The notes under the pieces: generated by a model
The model's database searches: none
Seen by the model: only the letters and a program-made list of their open reading frames with translations
What the model was told of the DNA's origin: nothing
Position numbers and translations under genes: made by a program
Assembly (NCBI GenBank): GCA_947175175.1
Contig: CAMWLV010000003.1
Location: 1 to 59,609 of the forward strand
DNA length: 59,609 bases
Reading direction: 5' to 3'
Source: an uncultured Lachnospiraceae bacterium
GTDB lineage: Bacteria > Bacillota > Clostridia > Lachnospirales > Lachnospiraceae
Shown: positions 50,990 to 59,609 of the stretch, in pieces
Position numbering within the stretch: position 1 is the stretch's first letter
Layout: each line of letters opens with the position of its first letter

Positions 50990-51152
50990 TAGTACTCCAT
51001 CCAGACAGAAATTGGAGTTGTGGGCTGCATGGTTCGTGCCAGTGCTAGGCAAAATTTCGACGGCGATGCGGTGGCATCGTCTAGAAATTTTAACGACGCA
51101 ATGGTGCGAAACAGGCGGTCACAATTCTAATTTCTGACCGGATGGAGTACTA
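50990..51152. repeat. palindromic element D (163 bp, different family from A/B/C)
   Basis: Arms tagtactccatccagacagaaattggagttgtg / cacaattctaatttctgaccggatggagtacta; central cgatgc-ggtg-gcatcg. Confidence 0.85.
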
Positions 51153-51163
51153 AGCTCACATTT

Positions 51164-52357
51164 TTATTTTTTATAATAGTCCACAAGCTTCCTGACCGCC
51201 ATGATCACATCATCGACATCGCGGTCTGTCAGGGAATAATAAATCGGCAGACTCATCATCTCCTCATATAACTTCTCCGCATTAGGACAGAGCCCTTTTT
51301 TGTATCCAAGCTTCTCGTAATATGGGTGCCAGTACACTGGGATATAGTGCACATTACAGCAGATATTCTCTGCCGCCATCGCGTCAAAAAAGCCCCTGCG
51401 GTCGATTGTCAACATCTCTGGTCTAAGCCGCAGTATGTAGAGATGTCTCGTCGTATCGGACTCCGGTATCTCCTGCTGTACAAAGAGCTGTGGAATCTGC
51501 AAAAACGCCTCATTATAGCGTTCCACGATCTTCCTGCGTCTTTCTGCAAACTGTGAGAGCTTGTCAATCTGACTTAAGATCAGCGCGCACTGAATATCTG
51601 TAATTCTGTAATTATATCCTAGGTCAATCTGTTCATGATACCATGAACCATGACTCTCATTCACATAAAAAGTCTCATCTTTTGTAATTCCATGGGAACG
51701 GTACAGCAAGAGTTTTTCGTATAAATCCCCGCGGTTTGTGAGCACCGCACCTCCCTCCCCGCCTGTCACCGTCTTGACAGGGTGAAAACTAAACGTTGTC
51801 ATATCTGCGATACTTCCAACCGGCTTTCCCTTGTATTTTGTACCAATAGAATGCGCCCCATCCTCTATCAATACAATGCCTTTCCTGCGGCATATCTCAA
51901 GCAGCTCATCCAGCGGCGCGGCTTGTCCTGTAAAATCCACTGCCACTACTGCCTTGGTGTGATCGGTGATCTTCTCCTGCACACTCACCGGATCAATATT
52001 GTAAGTATTCGGATTAATATCTGCAAAAACTGGTCTTCCGCCACAGTAAAGTGCACAGTTTGCAGATGCAGCAAATGTAATTGGTGTTGTGATCAGCTCA
52101 TCCCCTGCTCCTACACCTGCCGCCATTGCCGCGATATGAAGCGCCGCAGTGCCATTGCTGACAGCAACTGCATACTTTGCCCCCGTGAGTGCACAGAGCT
52201 TTTTTTCAAGCTCCACAACTTTTGGACCGCATGTGAGGTAATCGCTGGTGAGCACTTCCTCCACCGCCTTCACGTCCGCCTGATCGACAAACTGATGTCC
52301 ATAATAAAGTTTTGTGTTCCTGACCGGAGAACCTCCGGCAATCGCTGGTTTTACCAT
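51164..52357 (-). CDS. pseC: UDP-4-amino-4,6-dideoxy-N-acetyl-beta-L-altrosamine transaminase
   Basis: VSNGTAALHIAAMAAGVGAGDELITTPITFAASANCALYCGG; EDGAHSIGTKYKGKPVGS; FSFHPVKTVTGGEGGAVLTN. Confidence 0.92.
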   Translation of the reverse strand: MVKPAIAGGSPVRNTKLYYGHQFVDQADVKAVEEVLTSDYLTCGPKVVELEKKLCALTGAKYAVAVSNGTAALHIAAMAAGVGAGDELITTPITFAASANCALYCGGRPVFADINPNTYNIDPVSVQEKITDHTKAVVAVDFTGQAAPLDELLEICRRKGIVLIEDGAHSIGTKYKGKPVGSIADMTTFSFHPVKTVTGGEGGAVLTNRGDLYEKLLLYRSHGITKDETFYVNESHGSWYHEQIDLGYNYRITDIQCALILSQIDKLSQFAERRRKIVERYNEAFLQIPQLFVQQEIPESDTTRHLYILRLRPEMLTIDRRGFFDAMAAENICCNVHYIPVYWHPYYEKLGYKKGLCPNAEKLYEEMMSLPIYYSLTDRDVDDVIMAVRKLVDYYKK

Positions 52358-52366
52358 AAAAACCCC

Positions 52367-53362
52367 CTACTCGTGCAAATCTGTCTTCAAGAGCTTTCGA
52401 ATCTGTTCTACAGACAGCCACTCCGTATTGTTTCCCGACGAATAATAGAAGCCCTCCTCCACCTTTCTGCCACTTGGATTCGGACGTTTTGACTCCTGCC
52501 AGAACATCTGCGGATAGATGATAAAATTCTTTTCATACTCATACGTCGTCATAGAATCTTCCGCTGTGATCATCACCTCATGAAGCTTCTCACCTGGACG
52601 GATACCAACTTCCACCGTCTTCATCCCTGGTGCCATCGCCTCCGCAAGATCTGTGATCTTAAACGAAGGAATCCTGCTGATAAAAGTCTCACCGCCTTTC
52701 GCCTCCTCGAGTGCCTTGATCACAAGCTCAACTCCCTGCGTCAGACTGATCCAGAAGCGTGTCATGCGATAATCCGTAATCGGAAGCTCACTTGCGCCCT
52801 CGTCAATCAGCTTTTGAAAAAGCGGAATGATCGATCCCCTGCTTCCCGCTACATTTCCATATCGCACGATAGAGAAATTCAAGTCCTTCATGCCACAGTA
52901 CGCGTTGGCAGCAATAAATAACTTATCTGACACCAATTTCGTACCACCATATAAATTCACCGGATTGACTGCCTTGTCTGTAGATAAAGCTACAACCTTT
53001 TTAATACCTGTATTTAACGCTGCATCAATGACATTCTGCGCACCATTGACATTCGTCTTGATCGCCTCGTTCGGATTGTACTCACACGCGGGCACCTGTT
53101 TTAACGCCGCCGCATGAATCACATAATCAACGCCCTCAAACGCACGTTTCATGCGCTCATAATCACGCACATCGCCGATAAAAAAACGAAGCTTTTCTTT
53201 GTACTGTGCAAAATCGTTCGCCATCACCCACTGTTTATATTCATCCCTTGAATAAATAATAATCTTTTTGGGGTTATAATGTGTCAGTACATATTCGGTA
53301 AAGCACCTTCCAAAAGAGCCTGTACCACCTGTAATTAGTATCGTTTTATCATCTAATATCAT
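52367..53362 (-). CDS. pseB: UDP-GlcNAc 4,6-dehydratase (inverting)
   Basis: ILITGGTGSFGRCFTEYVL; ALSTDKAVNPVNLYGGTKLVSDKLF; SRGSIIPLF. Confidence 0.93.
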   Translation of the reverse strand: MILDDKTILITGGTGSFGRCFTEYVLTHYNPKKIIIYSRDEYKQWVMANDFAQYKEKLRFFIGDVRDYERMKRAFEGVDYVIHAAALKQVPACEYNPNEAIKTNVNGAQNVIDAALNTGIKKVVALSTDKAVNPVNLYGGTKLVSDKLFIAANAYCGMKDLNFSIVRYGNVAGSRGSIIPLFQKLIDEGASELPITDYRMTRFWISLTQGVELVIKALEEAKGGETFISRIPSFKITDLAEAMAPGMKTVEVGIRPGEKLHEVMITAEDSMTTYEYEKNFIIYPQMFWQESKRPNPSGRKVEEGFYYSSGNNTEWLSVEQIRKLLKTDLHE

Positions 53363-53405
53363 AATAATCCTCCAAATATTTATTCAATATGCCCAATCTT
53401 TTCCA

Positions 53406-53434
53406 ATTCTATCACATTTTTCCCTGTCCGTCAA
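53406..53434 (-). promoter_or_regulatory. promoter driving pseB and the pse block
   Basis: Minus strand TTGACG (53434-53429), 17 nt, TAGAAT (53411-53406); GGAGG RBS before pseB. Confidence 0.65.
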
Positions 53435-53455
53435 AACAATCAGCCATTTATTTCG

Positions 53456-53602
53456 TAACAGTTCAACCTTCAGGTTACTGTTCACTCCGTTCCAGTAACA
53501 GGTAAAAATCCATGCAAAATTTGCTTCGCAAATGGATTTTTACTCACATGCGATACGTTTTCTCACGGACTTAGCAGTAAATGCTAAGTCCTGTCTGAAC
53601 AG
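53456..53602. repeat. palindromic element E
   Basis: taacagttcaacc...tctgaacagt ends; internal hairpins aaaaatccat/atggattttt and ggacttagca/tgctaagtcc. Confidence 0.65.
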
Positions 53603-53766
53603 TAAGGAACTGTGCAGAAATAACATGTGCAACTTGCGCAGGATATTTCTTCGAGGGTGCAGGTCAAAAAACGTAGGCGTAGCGGGCTACGGCGAGGCTT
53701 TTTGACCTGTGCAATCGGAGAAATAGACAAGTCAAGGTGTACATGTTATTTTTGAGCAGTTCCTAA
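53603..53766. repeat. palindromic element C (164 bp)
   Basis: Same as element B with about 8 mismatches by eye. Confidence 0.9.
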
Positions 53767-53893
53767 CACCTTCGGCTTCCTGTTACAAGCATCAAGCCAT
53801 GCAAAACCACTTCGTGGCGGCTTGATGCATCTCAACCACTACGCTTTCTTACGGACTTTGCAGTGTGGTGCAAAGTCCCAGGCTGAACTGTAA
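53767..53893. repeat. palindromic element F, diverged relative of E
   Basis: Hairpins gcatcaagcc/ggcttgatgc and ggactttgca/tgcaaagtcc; ends ggctgaactgt. Confidence 0.65.
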
Positions 53894-53903
53894 TGCTATT
53901 TCC

Positions 53904-55280
53904 CTATTCATCAAACACCAGATTTGCCACAACACCTTCTGTCACCTTATCATATACGATAATGTTCCATCTGCTTCCAGCCTGGAAGTGATTCACATTG
54001 TCGATTAAAACCTGATAGAAACCGCCCGTCTTTGCCAGCACAAGCTCACTTTCCCCAATCCGGATATGCCTGATGCCATCGTCCTGCCACTGTACCTCCA
54101 GCGCAATCTCACAATCCTGGTACACCCACTGCTGTACCTCTTTGCCGTTTCCAGCTTTCCTATCCGTCACGATCAGAACATAATCCGCGTCATTCTGTGT
54201 CATCTCCAGACATTCCCTCGCTGTCCGGGCTGCCATAAACTCCTGCCATCCGCTCCTTTGTCTGTAACTGCTTGCCGCATCCCATGAATTTGGTTTTTCA
54301 TCCAGTCTCCGGTCCGGCAGGTCATAATTTGCCTTGACATATCCGCCCAGATGGATCGTGACCTTTTTTGCCCCAAAATCATTGAGATGATCGTCATCCC
54401 GGAAATCCGCTGCCGTATCAAGCTCCAGCTCCCCATTCTGGTAAAGTTCATTGTAGTCTACAAATTTCAGACCACGCGCATCCGCAAGCGCCCTGACTGC
54501 CTCCGTCTCATACCGGTGCCAGTTTGCCTTGGGCGATTTGAACAGCAGCAGCTCCACATTCTTTTTGCGGCACAGCTGTACGATCTCATCCAGATAGGCA
54601 ATATTGGCTTCCTCGATCCACGCCTCTCCCTCAAAATCATATTCATTGAGATTCACAGTGTTCTCTGCCACTTCCTGCGTTTCCAGATAGCCCTTAGTAT
54701 AGTTTGTCTTGTCCTGGCTGAAATATGTATAATCCAGCTTACTCAGCTCTTTCCAGCGATCGTGATAGCGAAATACCGGATACACATAAGAGAAATATTC
54801 CGCATCCACCCTGCCTAGTGACTGATAGATACATTTCAGCTTATCAAATGAAAGCGGAATGTCCGTATACCCCCACCGCAGCCCCGCTTCATTGATACTG
54901 TGAATACTGCCCCCTGCCATCATATTCACCTCCAACGCTACAACCTTAGGCTTCTGTGTCTTCAATGCCTCCTTTATATAGAGCACCGAAATGTTCATGG
55001 GCTGCGACGAACTGCCAAAATCATATGCTGCTATGCCGTACTCCTCATATAACGTGACCGGATCAACTGTGCAGAAGCTGTTGCTGCTGCCAATCACGAT
55101 CATATCAATGTCATTCTCCTTTTCCGCATAGAAACCATTCACGATCGTTGTGGAATCCCCTATGAATTTTGCGCGGACGATCCTGTCTGTAACCGTGAGT
55201 ACCAGACTGACAAACAGGATAAAAACCGCCACCGCCGCGATCCTCGAAACCACTGCCTTTTTCGCCATTCCAACCTCCAT
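53904..55280 (-). CDS. SGNH-hydrolase-like membrane-anchored protein (DltD/AlgJ-type O-acylation partner)
   Basis: N-terminal TM; MIVIGSSNSFCTVDP; DDDHLNDFGA; adjacent to MBOAT. Confidence 0.7.
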   Translation of the reverse strand: MEVGMAKKAVVSRIAAVAVFILFVSLVLTVTDRIVRAKFIGDSTTIVNGFYAEKENDIDMIVIGSSNSFCTVDPVTLYEEYGIAAYDFGSSSQPMNISVLYIKEALKTQKPKVVALEVNMMAGGSIHSINEAGLRWGYTDIPLSFDKLKCIYQSLGRVDAEYFSYVYPVFRYHDRWKELSKLDYTYFSQDKTNYTKGYLETQEVAENTVNLNEYDFEGEAWIEEANIAYLDEIVQLCRKKNVELLLFKSPKANWHRYETEAVRALADARGLKFVDYNELYQNGELELDTAADFRDDDHLNDFGAKKVTIHLGGYVKANYDLPDRRLDEKPNSWDAASSYRQRSGWQEFMAARTARECLEMTQNDADYVLIVTDRKAGNGKEVQQWVYQDCEIALEVQWQDDGIRHIRIGESELVLAKTGGFYQVLIDNVNHFQAGSRWNIIVYDKVTEGVVANLVFDE

Positions 55281-55321
55281 ACATGCCCCAGTCCTGATTG
55301 TCCAATCACAAAAACGTCTGT

Positions 55322-56812
55322 TTAAAATTGGAAGTAAATGAACTGGGACGCATCATAACCTTCACCGTATACACCAAACACAAGTATCATTACCAGCAGC
55401 ACGGCCACAAACACATACTGCACTGCAAGGCACTGCTCCTTTACAAGTGTATCAAACAAAGCCTTCTTTCTGACATAATACAGATCCACTACCAGCAGAA
55501 TCAGTATTCCAATCCACATGACACCCATTTCCTTTCTGTCAAGTCCCAGATAGTACATGGATTCATCAAACAGAGACCACACATCAAAGGTCATAAATAG
55601 CCGCTGTATATAATAGACTGCATCCTTTACAGTCTCAGCCCGGAAAAATACCATCGACAACGCAAACAGGAAAAAAGTGCATACTCCCTGAAATAGCTGA
55701 TAAACAAAAGTTTTCACACGCACATGAAAAAAGGTCTGAAACCTCGCCTTTACTGGCTTGAGCATATCACCCACAATAATATACAACCCTTGTATTGCGC
55801 CCCACGCCACAAAATGCCAGCTCGCACCGTGCCAGAATCCGCTCAATATAAATGTCACCATATTGTTAAAATACATGCGCGGCTTAGAACATCTGCTGCC
55901 GCCCATGGGTATGTAGACATAATCCCGAAACCATGAGCTCAATGACACATGCCAATGTCTCCAAAGTTCCTTGATACTTTTTGAGAAAAATGGCGCCTCG
56001 AAATTTGCCATCAATTCGATTCCCAAGAGCTTTGCCGCCCCCATTGCGATCACGGAATAGCTTGCAAAATCACAGTAGAGCTGCACAGAAAACAGCACAC
56101 AGGCAAACAAAAGCGGCAGTCCGCTATACATATAATACATTTCGAACACATGATCAACAAGCATTGCTACCCGGTCCGCGATGACCATCTTCATAAAAAA
56201 GCCCCACAGCATCAGGAGCAGCCCACGTGTTATTTTATCAAAACTCCATGTTTTTTCATGCAGGACTTTCTCAAGCTGTCCCATCAGATGACCGCTTCTT
56301 TCGATGGGACCCGCCACAAGCTGCGGAAAAAACGAGACGAACAAGGCATATTGAATAAAATTCTTCTCCGCCTTCACTGTCCCCCGGTAAACGTCAATCG
56401 TATATCCCAGCGCCTGAAATGTATAAAATGAGATTCCGACAGGAAGGATAATATCAAGCCTCGATGCCTCTATCCTGATACCAAACACGGCAAAAAACGC
56501 TTCCGCTGTATCATGCAGAAAGTAAAAATATTTATAAAATACAAGAATCGCAAGATTCGTCACAATCCCCGCTGTCAGTAACAAAAGGCGTTTCCTTCGC
56601 TCCCGCCTCCCTATGCGGCCGATGAATATACCACACAGATATGTAATCACTGTTGATATCAAAATCAAGAGCGCGTATTTTGCATTCCATCCCATATAAA
56701 AATAGTAGCTTGCCAGCAATAACCAAAGCTGGCGGAGCTTCCTGGGTATCACATAAAACAACAATACCACAACCGGTAAAAATATTAAAAATTCAAAAGA
56801 AGTAAACTGCAT
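55322..56812 (-). CDS. MBOAT O-acyltransferase (AlgI-like)
   Basis: QFTSFEFLIFLPVVVLLFYVIP; FWHGASWHFVAWGAIQGLY; RHWHVSLSSWFRDYVYIPMGGSR. Confidence 0.93.
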   Translation of the reverse strand: MQFTSFEFLIFLPVVVLLFYVIPRKLRQLWLLLASYYFYMGWNAKYALLILISTVITYLCGIFIGRIGRRERRKRLLLLTAGIVTNLAILVFYKYFYFLHDTAEAFFAVFGIRIEASRLDIILPVGISFYTFQALGYTIDVYRGTVKAEKNFIQYALFVSFFPQLVAGPIERSGHLMGQLEKVLHEKTWSFDKITRGLLLMLWGFFMKMVIADRVAMLVDHVFEMYYMYSGLPLLFACVLFSVQLYCDFASYSVIAMGAAKLLGIELMANFEAPFFSKSIKELWRHWHVSLSSWFRDYVYIPMGGSRCSKPRMYFNNMVTFILSGFWHGASWHFVAWGAIQGLYIIVGDMLKPVKARFQTFFHVRVKTFVYQLFQGVCTFFLFALSMVFFRAETVKDAVYYIQRLFMTFDVWSLFDESMYYLGLDRKEMGVMWIGILILLVVDLYYVRKKALFDTLVKEQCLAVQYVFVAVLLVMILVFGVYGEGYDASQFIYFQF

Positions 56813-56830
56813 ATCTGCCCCCCATATCCT

Positions 56831-57871
56831 TTACGTCCCGCTGTTTCCAGTACTGCGGCGTATTTTATTGCGGTAAAAATAAAGCAGCTGAAAATAAAGC
56901 TTGAATTTAAGGGGGGACTGCATGTGCATCGCTGCAAGCTTCTTCTGTTCCTCGTCAAATGCATTCTGGTAATAAATATTGTCCTGAAAATCCGGGAACT
57001 CCTGTTTCATTCCATCTGCAATCTCTTTGAGGAACTTTAATCTGGTTTTCCTCACTCCAAGCATATAAGTAAAAAGTGTGTTCATATAATATATTTTTGA
57101 AAAAGCGAACTCAAACTCCTGCCTGTAAGGCTTGTAAATACCATATCTGCGCGCCTCCTCGATCAGGCGCTTTCCCATTGCAAGTCTCGCCTCACATTTC
57201 TCCAAACTGATTTCATGTACTGTGGAAGTCCCATGCTGATAATAATAGTAAAGAGGCTCATCCACTTTCTCGAAGTGCGTAAAGTGCAGCATCCAGATCG
57301 GTGAAGCACAATTATCCTCATAAAAAGACCTCTCCGGAAACCTCAGACCATACGCATCGATCACAGCTTTCAGATATACCTTGATCACCATGCTTCCCGG
57401 ATTCATGACAAGCTTTTTATAACGCTCGTGGTCAAGCACTCCGGTCTGGTCCGTCGTATTGTTGGGCATCAGCTTACCGATATTCATCGTATGCGTATCA
57501 ACCATGCAGTAATCGCATCCGACAACATCCGCGCCCGTTTTCTCCGCTTTTTTTATCAGCTTTTCGTACATGTCAGGTGCAACCCAGTCATCGGAATCGA
57601 CAAAACCAATCCATCTGCCGCGCGCGATGTCAAGCCCCTTATTGCGCGCGCCGCCCTGCTTGACATTCTCGTAGGACTGTACCGCCTTAAATTTCCATGG
57701 ATACTTGGACTCATATTCTTTGAGAATCATAAGCGATTCGTCCGTCGAGGCATCGTCTACTGCTATGATCTCATAGTCCGCAATCGTCTGATTGATCAGC
57801 GAGTCCAGGCAAAATCTGAGCTTATTGTCCGCCGCCATATTGTAAACAGGTACTATTATACTTAGCCTCAT
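56831..57871 (-). CDS. glycosyltransferase family 2
   Basis: LSIIVPVYNMAADNKLRFCLDSLINQTIADYEIIAVDDASTDESL; WIGFVDSDDWV. Confidence 0.93.
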   Translation of the reverse strand: MRLSIIVPVYNMAADNKLRFCLDSLINQTIADYEIIAVDDASTDESLMILKEYESKYPWKFKAVQSYENVKQGGARNKGLDIARGRWIGFVDSDDWVAPDMYEKLIKKAEKTGADVVGCDYCMVDTHTMNIGKLMPNNTTDQTGVLDHERYKKLVMNPGSMVIKVYLKAVIDAYGLRFPERSFYEDNCASPIWMLHFTHFEKVDEPLYYYYQHGTSTVHEISLEKCEARLAMGKRLIEEARRYGIYKPYRQEFEFAFSKIYYMNTLFTYMLGVRKTRLKFLKEIADGMKQEFPDFQDNIYYQNAFDEEQKKLAAMHMQSPLKFKLYFQLLYFYRNKIRRSTGNSGT

Positions 57872-57892
57872 AACCTACCACCACTTTCCCTA

Positions 57893-57938
57893 CGCCACGT
57901 AACAGTTTCATATTCGTTTTCCTGTTGCCTTCGTGGCG
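57893..57938. other. intergenic hairpin inside the operon
   Basis: cgccacg(57893-57899)...cgtggcg(57932-57938) with inner taacag/ctgttg pairing. Confidence 0.45.
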
Positions 57939-57966
57939 ATCCGATACCTAACACAATCTGCGTTTC

Positions 57967-59609
57967 CTAGCGTTCTCTTACAATACCGCCGTCCTCCACT
58001 CTAAATACCATATCACATTTCTCAATTGTCTGTAACCTGTGCGCAATAATAACAAGTGTTTTTTTACCATGCAGCCGGTTGATGGACTCCATGATCGCCG
58101 CCTCCGTGTCATTGTCCAGCGCCGAGGTCGCCTCATCCAGAATCATCACCTCTGGGTCATTGTAAAGTGCCCTCGCAATACCAATTCTCTGACGCTGCCC
58201 GCCAGAAAGCCTGATTCCACGCTCACCAATACCAGTATTCACACCCTCTGGCAGCGTCTTTACAAATTCGTCAAGCTGTGCTTCCTTCAAAGCATACCAA
58301 AGCTTTTCCTCATCAATCTCCTCCTCCGGGACGCCAAAAGCAACATTTTTCCTGATATCCGCATCCAGCAAAAAGATCATCTGCGGTATGTAGCCCACAT
58401 TGGCAAGCCACTCCCTGTAATGATCCTGTATATTCACATCATCTGCAAGCACACTGCCGCCCTGCAGCTTTAAGAGCCCTAACAAAATGTCAATAATTGT
58501 CGTCTTTCCGGCGCCGCTCGTCCCCACGATACCGATTGATCTGCCAATTGGAAAAGAAACCGTCGCATGGTCAAAGATCAGCTTGTCCGAATTGGGATAG
58601 TGGTACGTAATATCGGACAGTTTTACCTCCCTCGTGACAGGCAGCTTTTCTTTCGCGGCAACTGCATAGGAAATGTCTGTGTGTACCTCGTCCGTCTCCT
58701 CGACAAGATTATCGCTCACATTAAAGAAAAACGGTTCATTAAATGCCATGCTTGTCATCTGGTTATTAATACGGCTCGCTGCGGGCAAAAGCCTCATCGC
58801 CGCAATACCAAACGCTGCAAATAAGGAAACCATACCCGATACATCTGTTCCTATCACGATCAGCGCCATAATATAGCCCAGCAGCCCTGCCATACACACA
58901 GTCTCAATTAAAAGTTTCGGGGTGTTATTAAACAGGCTGAACCGCTCCATTGCCTTCACATAACCTTCTCCGACCTTGCAGTACTCGCCTATAAAATACT
59001 GCTCGCGCCCTGCGACCTTAATTTCCTTTATACCCTGTACAGTCTGTGAAATCCACGCAAACATGGACGCGCCATAGTCTTGATTTTCTTTGCCCGTGCG
59101 GTTCATGATCGGCTTGATGATATTCTTGATGACAACAAGTGTTACTACCAATAGCACTGCAATCACCACTGTCATGACTGGATCTTTTACAGCGAGCGCC
59201 ACAACCAGAAATACAGCAACAATCACCTCCGATGCGATCTGCAATACAGACATGATCAACGCGTACATATTGCTGACATCTGCAGTAATACTCCTCTGTA
59301 TCACAGATGTTTCTGCATCAAGATAATACTCATATTCGCGCCTGACAAAATTTTTCATCAGGCTCGATGCCGTCTTGAACTGGTTGCTGTACACAAACCG
59401 GTACAGATTCCTCTGCAGAAAAAACTGGAACACATTCTTTGCGATATATAATACGATCAAAAACAGAATCGCAAGAACGGAAAACTGCACTGTGTTCTGC
59501 AGGTGAAAGACATCACATATCACCTGATATTTTTCCCCCTGTTCCAGCGCAACCGGATCCAGGATCAGCTGTACCACATACATTACCATCATCACGGCTC
59601 CAGTTTCCA
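57967..59609 (-). CDS. ABC exporter, TM + ATPase, PglK-like flippase (5' end outside window)
   Basis: Walker A GTSGAGKTT, signature LSGGQRQRIGIARAL, Walker B VMILDEATSALD; WISQTVQGIKEIKVAGREQYFIGEY; frame stays open to the window edge. Confidence 0.85.
   Translation of the reverse strand, partial: ETGAVMMVMYVVQLILDPVALEQGEKYQVICDVFHLQNTVQFSVLAILFLIVLYIAKNVFQFFLQRNLYRFVYSNQFKTASSLMKNFVRREYEYYLDAETSVIQRSITADVSNMYALIMSVLQIASEVIVAVFLVVALAVKDPVMTVVIAVLLVVTLVVIKNIIKPIMNRTGKENQDYGASMFAWISQTVQGIKEIKVAGREQYFIGEYCKVGEGYVKAMERFSLFNNTPKLLIETVCMAGLLGYIMALIVIGTDVSGMVSLFAAFGIAAMRLLPAASRINNQMTSMAFNEPFFFNVSDNLVEETDEVHTDISYAVAAKEKLPVTREVKLSDITYHYPNSDKLIFDHATVSFPIGRSIGIVGTSGAGKTTIIDILLGLLKLQGGSVLADDVNIQDHYREWLANVGYIPQMIFLLDADIRKNVAFGVPEEEIDEEKLWYALKEAQLDEFVKTLPEGVNTGIGERGIRLSGGQRQRIGIARALYNDPEVMILDEATSALDNDTEAAIMESINRLHGKKTLVIIAHRLQTIEKCDMVFRVEDGGIVRER

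Noticed and set aside
48512-53766. Autonomous insertion sequences
   Set aside because: No transposase ORF in or beside any palindromic element; target duplications could not be defined confidently.
46805-53893. CRISPR array
   Set aside because: Repeats are long palindromes, few and irregularly spaced, with no spacer structure or cas genes.
57893-57938. Terminator between the ABC exporter and GT2 genes
   Set aside because: The hairpin lacks a following T-run, so it is kept only as an unclassified hairpin and possible relative of elements E/F.
3586-59609. Many 60-280 aa plus-strand ORFs in the ORF track across the cluster
   Set aside because: They are antisense to well-supported minus-strand genes and show no recognisable families or RBS pattern.
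1-59609. Phage, defence or toxin-antitoxin systems, tRNA/rRNA genes
   Set aside because: No supporting motifs were recognised in the ORFs or intergenic sequence.

Overview
The window is almost entirely one cell-surface glycan biosynthesis locus from a Firmicute, probably Lachnospiraceae (inferred from protein style and the hybrid kinase). From left to right it contains: a possible decayed gene end (1-241); a + strand hybrid sensor kinase (401-3565); a convergent terminator; a - strand MMPL/RND transporter followed by a giant GLUG-repeat/coiled-coil surface protein (3586-9967) with its own promoter and a palindromic operator-like site; and about 49 kb of - strand genes (10216 to beyond 59609) ending at a rho-independent terminator. 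The large cluster encodes a PglF/PglE/PglC-like initiation module with an adjacent ATP-grasp ligase, WbpP/WbpO-like UDP-GalNAcA synthesis with an AsnB amidotransferase, a WecE-like aminotransferase, and two sugar N-formyltransferases. It also encodes a full pseudaminic acid pathway (PseB, C, F, I, H, G) with an embedded formyltransferase and PIG-L deacetylase, many GT4/GT2/GT-C enzymes, O-acylation machinery (MBOAT + SGNH, plus an acyltransferase-3/GT-C fusion) and a PglK-like ABC flippase cut by the window edge. The most notable non-coding signals are: two copies, 28 kb apart, of a two-hairpin leader containing an 11-codon mini-ORF whose stop overlaps the downstream start (ATGA); a set of ~125-165 bp palindromic elements confined to the pse segment, one of which forms the C-terminus of the PIG-L gene; and two neighbouring repeats whose hairpin stems differ in sequence but keep pairing. 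No CRISPR array, tRNA or rRNA was seen.
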